52,976 bases of DNA, from NCBI GenBank assembly GCA_024743095.1, contig JANSXF010000028.1:1-52976 (forward strand), read 5' to 3'. The first letter of the stretch is position 1, and the number at the start of each line of letters is the position of its first letter. The DNA comes from Flavobacteriaceae bacterium. GTDB taxonomy: Bacteria > Bacteroidota > Bacteroidia > Flavobacteriales > Flavobacteriaceae. Below the pieces are notes generated by a model. It ran no database searches. It saw only the letters and a list, made by a program, of their open reading frames with translations, and was not told the DNA's origin. Shown in pieces: positions 1 to 8,683 of this stretch. A program made the translations under genes and the position numbers.

Positions 1-95
1 GATGTGGACATAAGGAAAACGCCGATGTGAATGCGGCAAAGAACATACTGGCAAGGGCAAGGGCCAGTACCCGCAAACGTAAGGCAGCGGCCTAA
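1..95 (+). CDS. tnpB: TnpB (IS200/IS605 family RNA-guided nuclease), C-terminal fragment
   Basis: Only the last 30 codons (from base 3) are in the window. They begin CGHKENADVNAAKNILARA and end in a basic tail before TAA at 93-95. The CGHK..DxNAAxNI pattern is the end of the TnpB zinc-ribbon and RuvC-III region: the Cys is the last ribbon pair and the Asp of DVNAA is the third RuvC carboxylate. TnpB is the RNA-guided nuclease of IS605-type elements and acts with an RNA made from the element's own right end. The rest of the gene lies left of the window, so its integrity cannot be judged. Family assignment is firm despite the short length. Confidence 0.85.
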   Translation, partial: CGHKENADVNAAKNILARARASTRKRKAAA

Positions 96-139
96 GCGTT
101 GGGTAAGAATCCCCTAACTTTAGGTGGGGGAGTTGTCAA
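1..139 (+). mobile_element. IS200/IS605-family element, right end
   Basis: Contains the tnpB 3' end, the subterminal hairpin at about 108-130 and the probable right cleavage end GTTGTCAA at 132-139. IS605-type elements have no terminal inverted repeats and generate no target duplication, so the boundary rests on the conserved end alone. Host sequence, leading to the hydrolase gene at 220, is taken to start at 140. The left part of the element is outside the window. Confidence 0.65.
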
Positions 140-158
140 GACCAGGGATCTTTCGTTA
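3..158 (+). ncRNA. Putative omegaRNA (reRNA) 3' part with guide, overlapping tnpB end
   Basis: After the tnpB stop the sequence has GAATCCCC, then CCTAA-CT-TTAGG (an AT-rich 5-bp hairpin that could alternatively pair CCCC with GGGG), then GGGGG and AGTTGTCAA at 131-139. This layout is typical of the scaffold 3' end of TnpB-associated RNAs. If so, the scaffold ends at 139 and the guide would be the flanking host DNA from about 140 (GACCAGGGATCTTTCG). The 5' limit of the RNA is not visible and the start given is only the visible tnpB fragment. Inferred from family knowledge, not from expression data. Confidence 0.5.
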
Positions 159-219
159 GGTGTAACCTATTCCGACAAGGCATCGTCATATCTTACAAAC
201 CAAAAAATGTAAGGTGAAG

Positions 220-1314
220 ATGAAAACCAAAATTTGTAAAATATCATGGGTGTTCCTGTTGGCAACTATTTTAGTAGGCCCTCAATCAGGGTTGAATGCT
301 CAAGGCCTGTCGTGCCAAATAGACAACAAGCTCCAAGAGAAATTTACCGATAATGGTCCAGGGGCCGTTTTTTTGGCAGCTAAAAAAGGGGACATCGTTT
401 ATAAAAAAGCTTTTGGACTGGCGGACCTCGAACTTCAAGTGCCGATGGAAACCAATAATGTCTTTGAAATCGGTTCCATGACCAAACAGTTTACCGCTAT
501 CTCTATTTTAATGTTGATGGAAGAAGGAAAGTTGCGTTTGGATGATAAAATAACCAAATACATCCCTGATTATCCGACCCGGGGCCATGAAATCACTATC
601 CACCACTTGTTGAACCATACTTCGGGGATAAAGAGTTTTACAAGCGTGAAGGGACTCGATGCCATTGCCAACAATGATATGGGTCCCTTGGAGGTAATCG
701 ATTTTTTTAAAAACGAGCCAATGGACTTTGCTCCGGGCGATCAATTCAAATACAACAATTCAGGTTATGTCATTTTGGGATACATAATTGAAAAGGCCTC
801 GGGGATAAGCTATGGCGATTTTGTGGAACAGCGGATCTTTGAAAAATTGGGAATGTCCTCATCATATTATGCGAGCCACTCAAAGGTGATACCCAACAGA
901 GCTTCGGGTTATCGTAAAGGAAGGGCATATACTAACGCTAGGCATATCAGTTATTCCATACCCTTTGCATCCGGTTCGTTGATGTCCACTGTGGAGGATA
1001 TGCTCAAATGGGAGGAAGCAATCAAGAACCATGTATTGCTCGGTAAAGAAACTATGGACAAAGCCTTTGCCAATTATAGGTTGAACAATGGAGCGCAAAC
1101 CGATTATGGTTATGGATGGCATATTAAAACTCTAAACGGTACAAAGAGCTACGAACATGGAGGTTCCATTTTTGGATTCAAGTCCATGGGGGTCTATTTG
1201 CCCAAGGAAGATATTTATGTAATCGGTTTGAGCAATTGCAATTGCAACTCCCCGACACAAATTACACGGGACATCGCTGAAATGGTCATGAATCAAATGG
1301 ATTTCGATAGGTAA
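220..1314 (+). CDS. Secreted serine hydrolase, beta-lactamase/penicillin-binding-protein family
   Basis: A 364-residue protein with an N-terminal signal peptide (hydrophobic core WVFLLATILVG, likely cleavage after NAQ). The class C beta-lactamase-like fold is shown by SMTK (Ser86, Lys89), the YNN box (Tyr178, Asn180) and an HGG box near 313 that replaces KTG. Such proteins are usually esterases, D-aminopeptidases or peptidases rather than true beta-lactamases, and the substrate cannot be read from the sequence. A GTG six bases upstream (214) is also in frame. ATG 220 is preferred because AAGG sits about five bases before it. It is monocistronic and lies directly behind the IS right end, so its native promoter may have been affected by the insertion. 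Confidence 0.85.
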   Translation: MKTKICKISWVFLLATILVGPQSGLNAQGLSCQIDNKLQEKFTDNGPGAVFLAAKKGDIVYKKAFGLADLELQVPMETNNVFEIGSMTKQFTAISILMLMEEGKLRLDDKITKYIPDYPTRGHEITIHHLLNHTSGIKSFTSVKGLDAIANNDMGPLEVIDFFKNEPMDFAPGDQFKYNNSGYVILGYIIEKASGISYGDFVEQRIFEKLGMSSSYYASHSKVIPNRASGYRKGRAYTNARHISYSIPFASGSLMSTVEDMLKWEEAIKNHVLLGKETMDKAFANYRLNNGAQTDYGYGWHIKTLNGTKSYEHGGSIFGFKSMGVYLPKEDIYVIGLSNCNCNSPTQITRDIAEMVMNQMDFDR

Positions 1315-1476
1315 TTGAGTGATATTTGATCTTTGTTTCAGAATCCCGGAAACCCATATTCTTTCTAAAGAAGTGGTAACCGGAACATTTCCAATGATCC
1401 AAGATATGAAGCTGTATAGAACTGCATTTCCCCCAAGGGAAAGAATGTTTTGATAAAACCAACGGCAATGAACATT

Positions 1477-1508
1477 GTTGCAGTGACCCGGAAAATGTGC
1501 TAACTTTA
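1477..1508 (+). promoter_or_regulatory. Bacteroidota-type promoter for the esterase gene
   Basis: GTTG at 1477-1480, a 20-base spacer, then TAACTTTA at 1501-1508. This fits the TTTG / TANNTTTG consensus with one mismatch in each box. The ATG at 1550 would have a leader of roughly 35 bases. The other 170 bases of the 1315-1549 gap show nothing recognisable. Confidence 0.4.
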
Positions 1509-1549
1509 GTTTTTGCAAACTACAACTAAACAATCAAGCACATAAAATT

Positions 1550-2782
1550 ATGATGAAAAGAGCAATTGCCCTGTCCATGGTAATTTTGGCCACCAGCATT
1601 TCTTGGGCCAAAATCAAACCACAAAAAACACAAGACATGTATAAAGTAACGCTGGTCTCGCCCCAAAACGGGTCATACACCGTGTCACCATCCTTGCCCG
1701 ATGATGGAATGCTTGCATCCGGAACGGAACTCACTGTTCGGGCCAATCCTTTTGATGGATATAGCCTGGATGCCATTTATTATACTTACAAAGGGGGAAT
1801 GTGGGGAACCACCAGTGTGGAAAACTTCACGCCAACAATGAAGATAACCGTCGACAAGGACATGTCCGTTGGAGCCACTTTTGTAAAAAGTGACCTGGTC
1901 GATAATTTGAATGTTACACACGATGTGGTATATGCACAGCCTGGCGTAAAACCTTTAAAATATGATGTGTATTCGCCCAAGGGAGCCAAAGATTTGCCAT
2001 TGGCCATAATTGTACACGGCGGCGGATGGTCCTCCAATAATGAAGATATTATGAGAGGTTTGGCAAGAGAGCTTGTCATGGGGGGCAAGTACGTGGTCTT
2101 TAGCGTAGATTATAGATGGGTAAACACCTTGGATGGGGACAAAGAACCCAATGCCATGCACCAATTGATACAGGATGTTTTCGGGGCCATTGCACATATT
2201 CAAGAGCACGCCACGCAATACGGTGGCGACCCAACTCAAATTGCAATTACCGGAGATAGCGCGGGAGGGCACTTATCTGCATCTGCTGCTATCCTTTGCC
2301 CTATGATCGGGGATGGTGGATTTGGTAAGGCAAATGGGGTTTACGAATATATGCCAAGTTATATGCCCAAAGGAAAAACTGTTGATGCCGTTAAGGATGG
2401 GATTACCGAAGCCATAAAAGTGGTGGCGCCAAGCTATGGCCCGTTCAATGCTTCGGACTTTAAACAGTTTATGCCCGAAGTGGAGCAAGCATATTTTGAT
2501 GCTGTTTCCCCGGCAATGCATGTCCCCAATGTGGCGGACCGTGCCATTCCTCACTTTATTGTGAGGGGGACCGAAGATCCGTTGATTCCCAATGGGATGG
2601 TGCAAGGGTATGTTGATTTATTGAAAGAGAATGGCCAGACCGTCGAGTATTTGCAGGTGGATGGCGCCGGACATGCTTTTTTTGACTGGAAGCCCGATGC
2701 TCAAACCATAACTACATTTGATAAGTATGGCGTTCGGTACGCAGCCGAAATGAAATCCTTTTTTGATTCGGTGCTGTATTGA
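1550..2782 (+). CDS. Secreted alpha/beta hydrolase (HGGGW esterase) with N-terminal beta-repeat domain
   Basis: 410 residues with a signal peptide (AIALSMVILATSISWA). Residues about 31-112 form a small beta-rich domain resembling the InlB-type B-repeat (TLVSPQNGSYTVSP...LTVRANPFDGYSLDAI...VDKDMSVGATFV). The catalytic domain follows: oxyanion box HGGGW at 156-160, nucleophile Ser237 in GDSAGG, probable acid Asp343 in RGTEDP and His375 in GAGH. This is the carboxylesterase/BD-FAE-like layout acting on small or acylated carbohydrate esters in the family, but the substrate here is unknown. It converges with brnQ, with a single base between the stop codons. Confidence 0.85.
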   Translation: MMKRAIALSMVILATSISWAKIKPQKTQDMYKVTLVSPQNGSYTVSPSLPDDGMLASGTELTVRANPFDGYSLDAIYYTYKGGMWGTTSVENFTPTMKITVDKDMSVGATFVKSDLVDNLNVTHDVVYAQPGVKPLKYDVYSPKGAKDLPLAIIVHGGGWSSNNEDIMRGLARELVMGGKYVVFSVDYRWVNTLDGDKEPNAMHQLIQDVFGAIAHIQEHATQYGGDPTQIAITGDSAGGHLSASAAILCPMIGDGGFGKANGVYEYMPSYMPKGKTVDAVKDGITEAIKVVAPSYGPFNASDFKQFMPEVEQAYFDAVSPAMHVPNVADRAIPHFIVRGTEDPLIPNGMVQGYVDLLKENGQTVEYLQVDGAGHAFFDWKPDAQTITTFDKYGVRYAAEMKSFFDSVLY

Positions 2783-2783
2783 T

Positions 2784-4085
2784 TTAGCTGGGGATTTTCG
2801 GTTTGTCTATCAGATTTGAAAGGAGAAATACAAATATAGCGGGCAATACCCAACCCAATTGATACTGGCTCAATGGAATCCATTTCACGTAAGGTGAAAT
2901 GGGTTCGCCGAGTCCAATACTTCCCAAAAAATCAGGAACACTCAACAAGATAGTTGTCCACACCACGCTCTTGAACACTCTTGGTGAAGACCATTTATCG
3001 GGGACAACGTTCAACACGATCAAAATGATGGTGATGGGATAAATGAACATTAGGGAGGGCACTGCCACCTCGATGATATATCCGACATTGAACTGGCCTA
3101 TCAAAATACCCAACAGGCATCCGATGAATGCTGTAATTCGGTAGGCCATTACAGAATCGTTGAAACGGCCCTTTATAAAATCGGATGTTCCTGTAACAAT
3201 CCCGACCGCTGTGGTAAAACAGGCCAAACCCACCAATATACTTAACAATAGATTGGCGGTAGGTCCCATGGTACGGGCACTGATTTCGCGTAATAGCGCT
3301 GTTCTGGTGATGTCTTGGTCAAACGAACTCCCGAACAAGGCCCCGGTCAGTATTAATCCACCATAGACCAATAACAGTCCAAGTCCGGCCCAAAGCCCTG
3401 CCCTGGCGATCAACCTTCGTTTTTCTTTATAGGAAGCACCTTTTTCCTTGATATTGACCGAAATTATGATTACGGCCCCGACCACGACTGCCCCAATGGC
3501 ATCAAATGTCTGGTACCCCTCCAAAATCCCTGAACTAAAAGGTTGGGCCATCCCAGTATGGGAAAAGTTGAAATCCAAAGCAAAAACAGCTGTCACGATC
3601 ATGATCAAAAGTATCACCAGGATCCCCGGGGTCAAGATTTTGCCCAGGGCGTCCAAAACTTTGGAGCGGTTAATGGCAAAGACAAAAACCAACGTAAAAT
3701 AGACAAGACTCGTCAATAATGATGATGAGTTCCAAAAGGGCTGTATGGCCATTTCGTGGGTAACCGATGCTGTTCGGGGAGATGGCAGTGCAATGGCAAT
3801 CGCATAGATCAAATAGCAATATACCACGCTGAACAAAGGGGACACTTTTTTGGCAAAATCGAATAGGGTACCCTGCAATTTGGCATGGGCCATAATCCCT
3901 AAAATGGGAACAAGTGCGCCCGAAATACAGAAACCCAAGGTGACCGACCACCATAAATTGCCCGATTTAAAACCTAGGAAGGGGGGCAAAACAAGGTTTC
4001 CCGCACCAAAAAAGAGTGAAAAAAGGGCAAAAGCGGTGATCGCCAGCGATTTTTTATGGGAAGATTGTTGATAATTTGTTTTCAA
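2784..4085 (-). CDS. brnQ: Branched-chain amino acid:cation symporter (LIVCS family)
   Basis: 433 residues, about 12 hydrophobic helices, with the family signature SLFFGAGNLVLPPFLGFKSG near residues 22-41. BrnQ proteins are inner-membrane carriers importing leucine, isoleucine and valine with Na+ or H+. The start is TTG at 4083-4085, preceded seven bases upstream by TAAGG. No ATG is in frame near the N-terminus and the signature needs this start. Full length for the family. It is monocistronic, with a 244-base gap separating it from the divergent zinc-ribbon gene. Confidence 0.9.
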   Translation of the reverse strand: MKTNYQQSSHKKSLAITAFALFSLFFGAGNLVLPPFLGFKSGNLWWSVTLGFCISGALVPILGIMAHAKLQGTLFDFAKKVSPLFSVVYCYLIYAIAIALPSPRTASVTHEMAIQPFWNSSSLLTSLVYFTLVFVFAINRSKVLDALGKILTPGILVILLIMIVTAVFALDFNFSHTGMAQPFSSGILEGYQTFDAIGAVVVGAVIIISVNIKEKGASYKEKRRLIARAGLWAGLGLLLVYGGLILTGALFGSSFDQDITRTALLREISARTMGPTANLLLSILVGLACFTTAVGIVTGTSDFIKGRFNDSVMAYRITAFIGCLLGILIGQFNVGYIIEVAVPSLMFIYPITIILIVLNVVPDKWSSPRVFKSVVWTTILLSVPDFLGSIGLGEPISPYVKWIPLSQYQLGWVLPAIFVFLLSNLIDKPKIPS

Positions 4086-4329
4086 TACGGTACCTTACAA
4101 AAGCGTTTTTGGGCGGAAAAAGATTGCTCTTTGTCGATTTTATGGTATTTCATCGAAAAAAATGTTTTCTCGGTGCAATCACAAAATAAAAAGTTATCAA
4201 CATCCGTTCCTGTAAAAAGATGAATCTCAAAAATAATTTATTATAACAAAAAATTACCATTAACCAATGTAAGCATTTTTCGAAGCCCCATTTCGCAATT
4301 CAATGCTTTTCTCCAAAGACCACCAGCCT

Positions 4330-4584
4330 ATGAAAACAACTACTACGCAACATGGCAACAAATTTTCCTCTTTCTTTTGCAGCTTGTTCGGACACCATTA
4401 TACGGTTTCCAAGAAAGTGACCCAGCATATAAAGGAGTACAAATGCATTCACTGCCAAAAACAGGTTACCACAGATGTGAGCGGAAAGCTTTCTGTGCTA
4501 ACTCCGCAGATGCAAGAGATCAATAGTACATTGGAAGACATGTACAGAAAAAGAAAAAGCAGGGTAGTGCACCAAGTGGCATAG
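4330..4584 (+). CDS. Small zinc-ribbon-like protein of unknown function
   Basis: 84 residues from ATG 4330. An in-frame ATG at 4303 would add nine residues, and neither start has a clear ribosome site. Visible elements are CSLFGHHY, then YKCIHCQKQVTTDVSG, then a charged helix (MQEINSTLEDMYRKRKSR). Cys and His of the first part and the CxxC of the second could bind one zinc. The CxxFGH...CxxC layout recalls DUF1660-type small proteins, but I would not assign a function. It stands alone between brnQ and thiL. The 4086-4329 gap upstream is AT-rich and I see no convincing promoter in it. Confidence 0.6.
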   Translation: MKTTTTQHGNKFSSFFCSLFGHHYTVSKKVTQHIKEYKCIHCQKQVTTDVSGKLSVLTPQMQEINSTLEDMYRKRKSRVVHQVA

Positions 4585-4706
4585 CCCTTTTTTATTTTTA
4601 GGAAAAGGCCCAAATCTTATCCCGGAAACTTAAGTAATTGCCTACTGCTGATGGTTGCGTGCCCCAATGCCATGATGTAGGGATGCCCTTGATTTTCGGG
4701 ATTTTT

Positions 4707-5753
4707 TTATTCGTTAAAAGAATTCCATCCCTGAGCTGTAATCGGAATTTTGGTCTCGGCCCTTGTGATCAAATGGATTCCCTCGCTCTTTTCGGTCATA
4801 TGGCCAATCACCGTTAAGTTCGGATTCCCTTTTATTTTTGGAAAATCAGCTTGGTCGATGGTGAACAACAGTTCATAATCCTCGCCGCCGCTCAATGCGA
4901 TCATGGTACTGTCCATTTTAAATTCTTCGGATGCGGAAATCACAGTGGGGTCCAACGGAATTTTTTCCTCAAAAACATTGCACCCGATATCGCTGTGCTT
5001 GCAAAGGTGCATTACTTCGGAAGAGAGACCGTCACTGATATCGATCATTGAAGTGGGCCGTACCTCCAGTTTTTTGAGCAGTTCCACGATGTCCTTTCTA
5101 GCTTCGGGCTTCAACTGGCGTTCAACAATGTAGGAATAGGGCTCAAGGTCGGGCTGACTGTTCGGGTTTACCTTGAAAACTTCCTTTTCCCGCTCCAAAA
5201 CTTGAAGCCCGAGATAGGCACCGCCCAAATCGCCAGTTACGACCAACAGATCGTTGGGCTTGCTGCCTTTACGGTAAACGATCTCGTCTTCTTTCGCCGC
5301 ACCAAGTGCCGTTACGCTAACAATCATTCCCCGGGTTGATGAGGTGGTGTCCCCACCGACCAAATCGACATTGTAGAGTTTACATGCGAGTGCTACCCCT
5401 TGGTAAAATTCTTCGAGCGCTTCCAAAGGGAACCTGTTGGAAATGGCCAAGGACACCGTCACCTGTGTCGCCATGGCGTTCATCGCGTAAATGTCTGAAA
5501 GGTTGACCATTACGGATTTATAGCCCAAATGCTTCAAGGGCACATAGCTCAGGTCAAAATGGACCCCTTCCACCAGCATATCGGTGGAAACGATGGTCTT
5601 GTTCCCATTGTAGTCCATAACGGCGGCATCATCGCCCACCCCGATAATGGATGATGGTTGTTTGAGCTCAAAGTTTTTGGTAAGATGGTCGATCAGGCCA
5701 AATTCGCCCAATTCTTCCAACGATGTACGTTCTTGGTTCTTGTCTTCTAGCAT
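4707..5753 (-). CDS. thiL: Thiamine-monophosphate kinase
   Basis: 348 residues. ThiL phosphorylates thiamine monophosphate to the cofactor thiamine diphosphate in the cytoplasm. Evidence is the AIRS-family nucleotide and Mg2+ motifs GVGDDAAVMD (about 38-47), TDMLVEGVHF (57-66) and VNLSDIYAMNA (83-93), plus LVGGDTTSS and the C-terminal LSGGEDYELLF. The open frame runs to 5885, but ATG 5753 (MLEDKNQERTSLEELGEFGL) matches the usual N-terminus and has a -7 box directly upstream, so I use it. No other thi genes are nearby. It diverges from the suf operon. Confidence 0.93.
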   Translation of the reverse strand: MLEDKNQERTSLEELGEFGLIDHLTKNFELKQPSSIIGVGDDAAVMDYNGNKTIVSTDMLVEGVHFDLSYVPLKHLGYKSVMVNLSDIYAMNAMATQVTVSLAISNRFPLEALEEFYQGVALACKLYNVDLVGGDTTSSTRGMIVSVTALGAAKEDEIVYRKGSKPNDLLVVTGDLGGAYLGLQVLEREKEVFKVNPNSQPDLEPYSYIVERQLKPEARKDIVELLKKLEVRPTSMIDISDGLSSEVMHLCKHSDIGCNVFEEKIPLDPTVISASEEFKMDSTMIALSGGEDYELLFTIDQADFPKIKGNPNLTVIGHMTEKSEGIHLITRAETKIPITAQGWNSFNE

Positions 5754-5757
5754 TTTG

Positions 5758-5765
5758 CAAAAATA
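5758..5765 (-). promoter_or_regulatory. -7 box of thiL, implying a leaderless transcript
   Basis: On the minus strand the sequence reads TATTTTTG, four bases, then the thiL ATG. TATTTTTG fits TANNTTTG exactly. Transcription from it should start at or within a base or two of the ATG. No matching -33 box is seen at 19-21 bases. The same arrangement occurs before the MscS gene. Confidence 0.45.
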
Positions 5766-5965
5766 ATGAGGATAATCGTAAATTCCGGTCTCCGAAGGGA
5801 TATAAAATTTTTTCGGCAAAAACATGTCAAAAGCCATGTAAAGTGCTTGCAAATTCACCGCTGATGGGACTTGTGGCAAAACCACCCTGTTTTTCCATAG
5901 GAAACACCTATGGAATCATTCGTTATAATAATGTTAGTTGCCATGGTAAAACCCTACATATACAG

Positions 5966-5973
5966 TATATTTG
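5966..5973 (+). promoter_or_regulatory. -7 box of the suf operon
   Basis: TATATTTG is an exact fit to TANNTTTG, 28 bases before the sufA-like ATG at 6002. The nearest upstream TTG is 25 bases away, longer than the usual 19-21, so only the -7 element is called. Confidence 0.5.
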
Positions 5974-6001
5974 TGGGCTATTTAGATTAAATTCAAGTAA
6001 G

Positions 6002-6331
6002 ATGATTAAGGTTTCAGAATCAGCAAGGCACAAAGTGGTGTCGCTTATGACCGAAGAAGGTTTTAACGCGACCACGGATTATGTGCGCGTTGGCGTAAAG
6101 AGCGGAGGGTGCAGCGGGTTGTCTTATGAGTTGACCTTCGACAATTCTGCAACGGATACAGATAAGGTTTTTGAGGATAACGATGTGAGGATCATCGTGG
6201 ACAAAAAGAGCTTTTTGTATTTGGTGGGCACCACATTGGAATATTCCGGGGGTTTGAACGGAAAGGGTTTTGTCTTCAACAACCCCAACGCACAGCGAAC
6301 CTGCGGATGTGGAGAAAGTTTTTCACTATAA
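6002..6331 (+). CDS. sufA: HesB/IscA-type iron-sulfur cluster carrier (SufA-like)
   Basis: 109 residues, the normal A-type carrier length. The three conserved cysteines are present: Cys37 in SGGCSG and Cys101/Cys103 in RTCGCG. A-type carriers receive a cluster from the SufBCD scaffold and pass it to apoproteins. The frame is open back to 5723, but MIKVSESARHKV is the family start and lies just behind the -7 box. First gene of the suf operon, 40 bases before sufB. It could equally be named erpA or iscA by sequence alone; position favours sufA. Confidence 0.9.
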   Translation: MIKVSESARHKVVSLMTEEGFNATTDYVRVGVKSGGCSGLSYELTFDNSATDTDKVFEDNDVRIIVDKKSFLYLVGTTLEYSGGLNGKGFVFNNPNAQRTCGCGESFSL

Positions 6332-6371
6332 ACATTGACTAAAAGCCTGTAATTGGCTAACTTAAAGATAT

Positions 6372-7817
6372 ATGGCTTATACAGAGGAAGAATTAAAAAA
6401 AGAACTGGAGACCAAGGAATACGAGTACGGTTTCTATACCGACATTGAATCGGACACCCTTCCCAAAGGGTTGAACGAGGAAATCGTTATTGCCATTTCC
6501 AAGAAAAAGGAAGAGCCCGAGTGGATGACGCAGTGGCGATTGGAAGCTTTTCGTGCCTGGCAGGAAATGGAAGAGCCGGAGTGGGCGAATGTGACCTATA
6601 AAAAGCCGGACTTCCAAGATATTTCCTATTATTCGGCGCCCAATAAAAAACCCAAGTACAATAGCTTGGACGAAGTGGATCCGGAATTGTTGGATACCTT
6701 CAAAAAGTTGGGGATCTCCGTGGATGAACAGAAGAAGTTGGCAGGTGTTGCGGTGGACATCGTAATGGATTCCGTTTCCGTGGCCACCACTTTCAAAAAA
6801 ACATTGGCCGAAAAGGGCATTATTTTCTGTTCCATTTCTGAGGCCATAAAGGAACATCCGGAATTGGTGAAAAAATACCTGGGCACGGTTGTTCCGCAAA
6901 AGGACAACTTTTACGCAGCATTGAATTCGGCGGTATTTTCCGATGGGTCGTTCTGCTACATCCCCAAAGGGGTAAGGTGTCCTATGGAGCTTTCCACCTA
7001 CTTCCGAATCAACCAGGCGGGAACAGGACAGTTCGAGAGAACCTTGGTGGTTGCCGAAGAAGGCAGTTATGTAAGTTATTTGGAAGGGTGTACCGCGCCC
7101 ATGCGGGACGAGAACCAATTGCACGCAGCCGTTGTGGAACTCATAGCCTTGGACAATGCGGAAATAAAATATTCCACCGTACAAAACTGGTATCCCGGTA
7201 ACGATCAAGGAAAAGGAGGGGTCTTCAACTTTGTGACCAAACGTGGATTGTGTGAAAAGCACGCCAAAATTTCTTGGACACAAGTTGAGACAGGTTCTGC
7301 GGTAACATGGAAATATCCATCCTGTATTTTAAAGGGGGATTATTCCATAGGTGAATTTTATTCCATTGCCGTGACCAACAATTTCCAACAAGCGGATACC
7401 GGGACCAAAATGGTCCACTTGGGCAAAAACACCAGGAGCACCATCATTTCCAAAGGTATTTCCGCTGGGCAGTCACAAAATAGCTACCGCGGATTGGTGC
7501 AGGTCAACAGCCGTGCCGAAAATGCGAGGAACTTCTCCCAATGCGATTCCCTGTTGATGGGCAACCGTTGCGGAGCGCACACGTTCCCCTATATTGAAGC
7601 CAAGAACAAAACCGCACAGATAGAACACGAGGCCACGACCAGTAAGATCGGCGAGGACCAGATTTTCTATTGTAACCAAAGGGGGATCGATACCGAAAAG
7701 GCCATCGCTCTGATTGTGAACGGGTTTAGTAAGGAAGTGTTGAACAAACTTCCAATGGAATTTGCCGTAGAGGCCCAAAAGCTATTGGAAATCAGTTTGG
7801 AAGGCTCCGTAGGATAA
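6372..7817 (+). CDS. sufB: Fe-S cluster assembly scaffold SufB
   Basis: 481 residues. SufB is the core scaffold on which clusters form in the SufBC2D complex. The C-terminal beta-helix is intact. Cys391 in FSQCDSLL and His419 in IEHEATTS correspond to the essential Cys and His of Escherichia coli SufB, and FYCNQRGI follows. The N-terminus lacks an inserted intein and length is typical. The ATG at 6372 lies 40 bases behind sufA. Second gene of the operon. Confidence 0.97.
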   Translation: MAYTEEELKKELETKEYEYGFYTDIESDTLPKGLNEEIVIAISKKKEEPEWMTQWRLEAFRAWQEMEEPEWANVTYKKPDFQDISYYSAPNKKPKYNSLDEVDPELLDTFKKLGISVDEQKKLAGVAVDIVMDSVSVATTFKKTLAEKGIIFCSISEAIKEHPELVKKYLGTVVPQKDNFYAALNSAVFSDGSFCYIPKGVRCPMELSTYFRINQAGTGQFERTLVVAEEGSYVSYLEGCTAPMRDENQLHAAVVELIALDNAEIKYSTVQNWYPGNDQGKGGVFNFVTKRGLCEKHAKISWTQVETGSAVTWKYPSCILKGDYSIGEFYSIAVTNNFQQADTGTKMVHLGKNTRSTIISKGISAGQSQNSYRGLVQVNSRAENARNFSQCDSLLMGNRCGAHTFPYIEAKNKTAQIEHEATTSKIGEDQIFYCNQRGIDTEKAIALIVNGFSKEVLNKLPMEFAVEAQKLLEISLEGSVG

Positions 7818-7854
7818 TACATACCATCATAAATAATATTTGAAGAACAACAGC

Positions 7855-8607
7855 ATGCTAGAAATCAAAAATTTACACGCAAGCGTAGACGATAAAGAAA
7901 TCCTTAAGGGAATAGACCTAAAGGTGAACGCAGGAGAGGTGCACGCCATTATGGGCCCCAACGGTTCCGGTAAAAGTACCTTGGCCGAAGTAATCGCAGG
8001 TCAGGAAGAGTTCGAGGTAGGAGAAGGAAACATCTTTTTGGAAGGTGAGGACCTGGAAGAACTTTCCCCAGAGGAAAGAGCCCACAAAGGAGTGTTCTTG
8101 TCTTTCCAATACCCAGTGGAGATTCCAGGGGTGTCGGTGACTAATTTTATGAAGACCGCCATCAACGAATCAAGAAAGGCGCAAGGTCTGGAGGATATGC
8201 CGGCCAACGAAATGCTTAAGAAGATCCGTGAAAAGTCGGAAATGTTGGAAATCGACAGAAAATTCCTTTCACGTTCCTTGAACGAAGGGTTCTCCGGAGG
8301 TGAAAAGAAACGTAACGAAATCTTCCAAATGGCGATGATGGAACCCAAACTGGCCATTTTGGACGAGACCGATTCCGGTTTGGATATCGATGCACTTCGT
8401 ATCGTTGCCAACGGCGTCAACAAATTGCGCAGCAAGGACAACGCCATCATCGTGATCACGCACTACCAACGTTTGTTGGAATACATCGTTCCCGATTTTG
8501 TACACGTATTGTACAACGGGAAAATCGTAAAATCCGGAACCAAGGAATTGGCCTTGGAGTTGGAAGAAAAAGGATACGATTGGTTAAAAGAAGAAGCTGC
8601 GGTATAA
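7855..8607 (+). CDS. sufC: Fe-S assembly ATPase SufC
   Basis: 250 residues, ABC-type ATPase of the SufBC2D scaffold. Walker A GPNGSGKST at 34-42, signature FSGGEKKR at 146-153, Walker B LAILDETDSGLD at 167-178 and H-loop His203 are all intact. ATP binding drives the rearrangement of SufB and SufD during cluster formation. An in-frame TTG at 7840 would add five residues; ATG 7855 (MLEIKNLHAS) is the standard start. It lies 37 bases after sufB. Confidence 0.97.
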   Translation: MLEIKNLHASVDDKEILKGIDLKVNAGEVHAIMGPNGSGKSTLAEVIAGQEEFEVGEGNIFLEGEDLEELSPEERAHKGVFLSFQYPVEIPGVSVTNFMKTAINESRKAQGLEDMPANEMLKKIREKSEMLEIDRKFLSRSLNEGFSGGEKKRNEIFQMAMMEPKLAILDETDSGLDIDALRIVANGVNKLRSKDNAIIVITHYQRLLEYIVPDFVHVLYNGKIVKSGTKELALELEEKGYDWLKEEAAV

Positions 8608-8652
8608 AATAAGATGTAAGACTTCAGAAGTCGGATTTCAGAACACGTATTG

Positions 8653-8680
8653 CTGAAAGCTGACAACTGATAACTGAAAA
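8653..8680 (+). repeat. Four tandem CTGANAR heptamers before sufD
   Basis: CTGAAAG, CTGACAA, CTGATAA and CTGAAAA follow one another without gaps and end three bases before the sufD ATG (8684). They share the 7-base unit CTGANAR. The unit occupies the place where a ribosome site would be. A related word, TTCAGAAGTC, occurs just upstream at 8623-8632 and again at 12673-12682. Confidence 0.7.
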
Positions 8681-8683
8681 AAT

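Noticed and set aside
220..1314. Antibiotic-resistance beta-lactamase
   Set aside because: The KTG box is replaced by HGG and the family includes many esterases and peptidases, so resistance cannot be claimed.
4585..4706. Possible terminator between the zinc-ribbon gene and thiL (GCCC...GGCC with T-run)
   Set aside because: The T-run falls inside the loop and the stem is short, so it does not have the form of a rho-independent terminator.
6393..7283. 296-codon open frame on the minus strand opposite sufB
   Set aside because: Lies entirely antisense to a certain gene, has no family-like motif or signal, and its composition mirrors the sufB codons.
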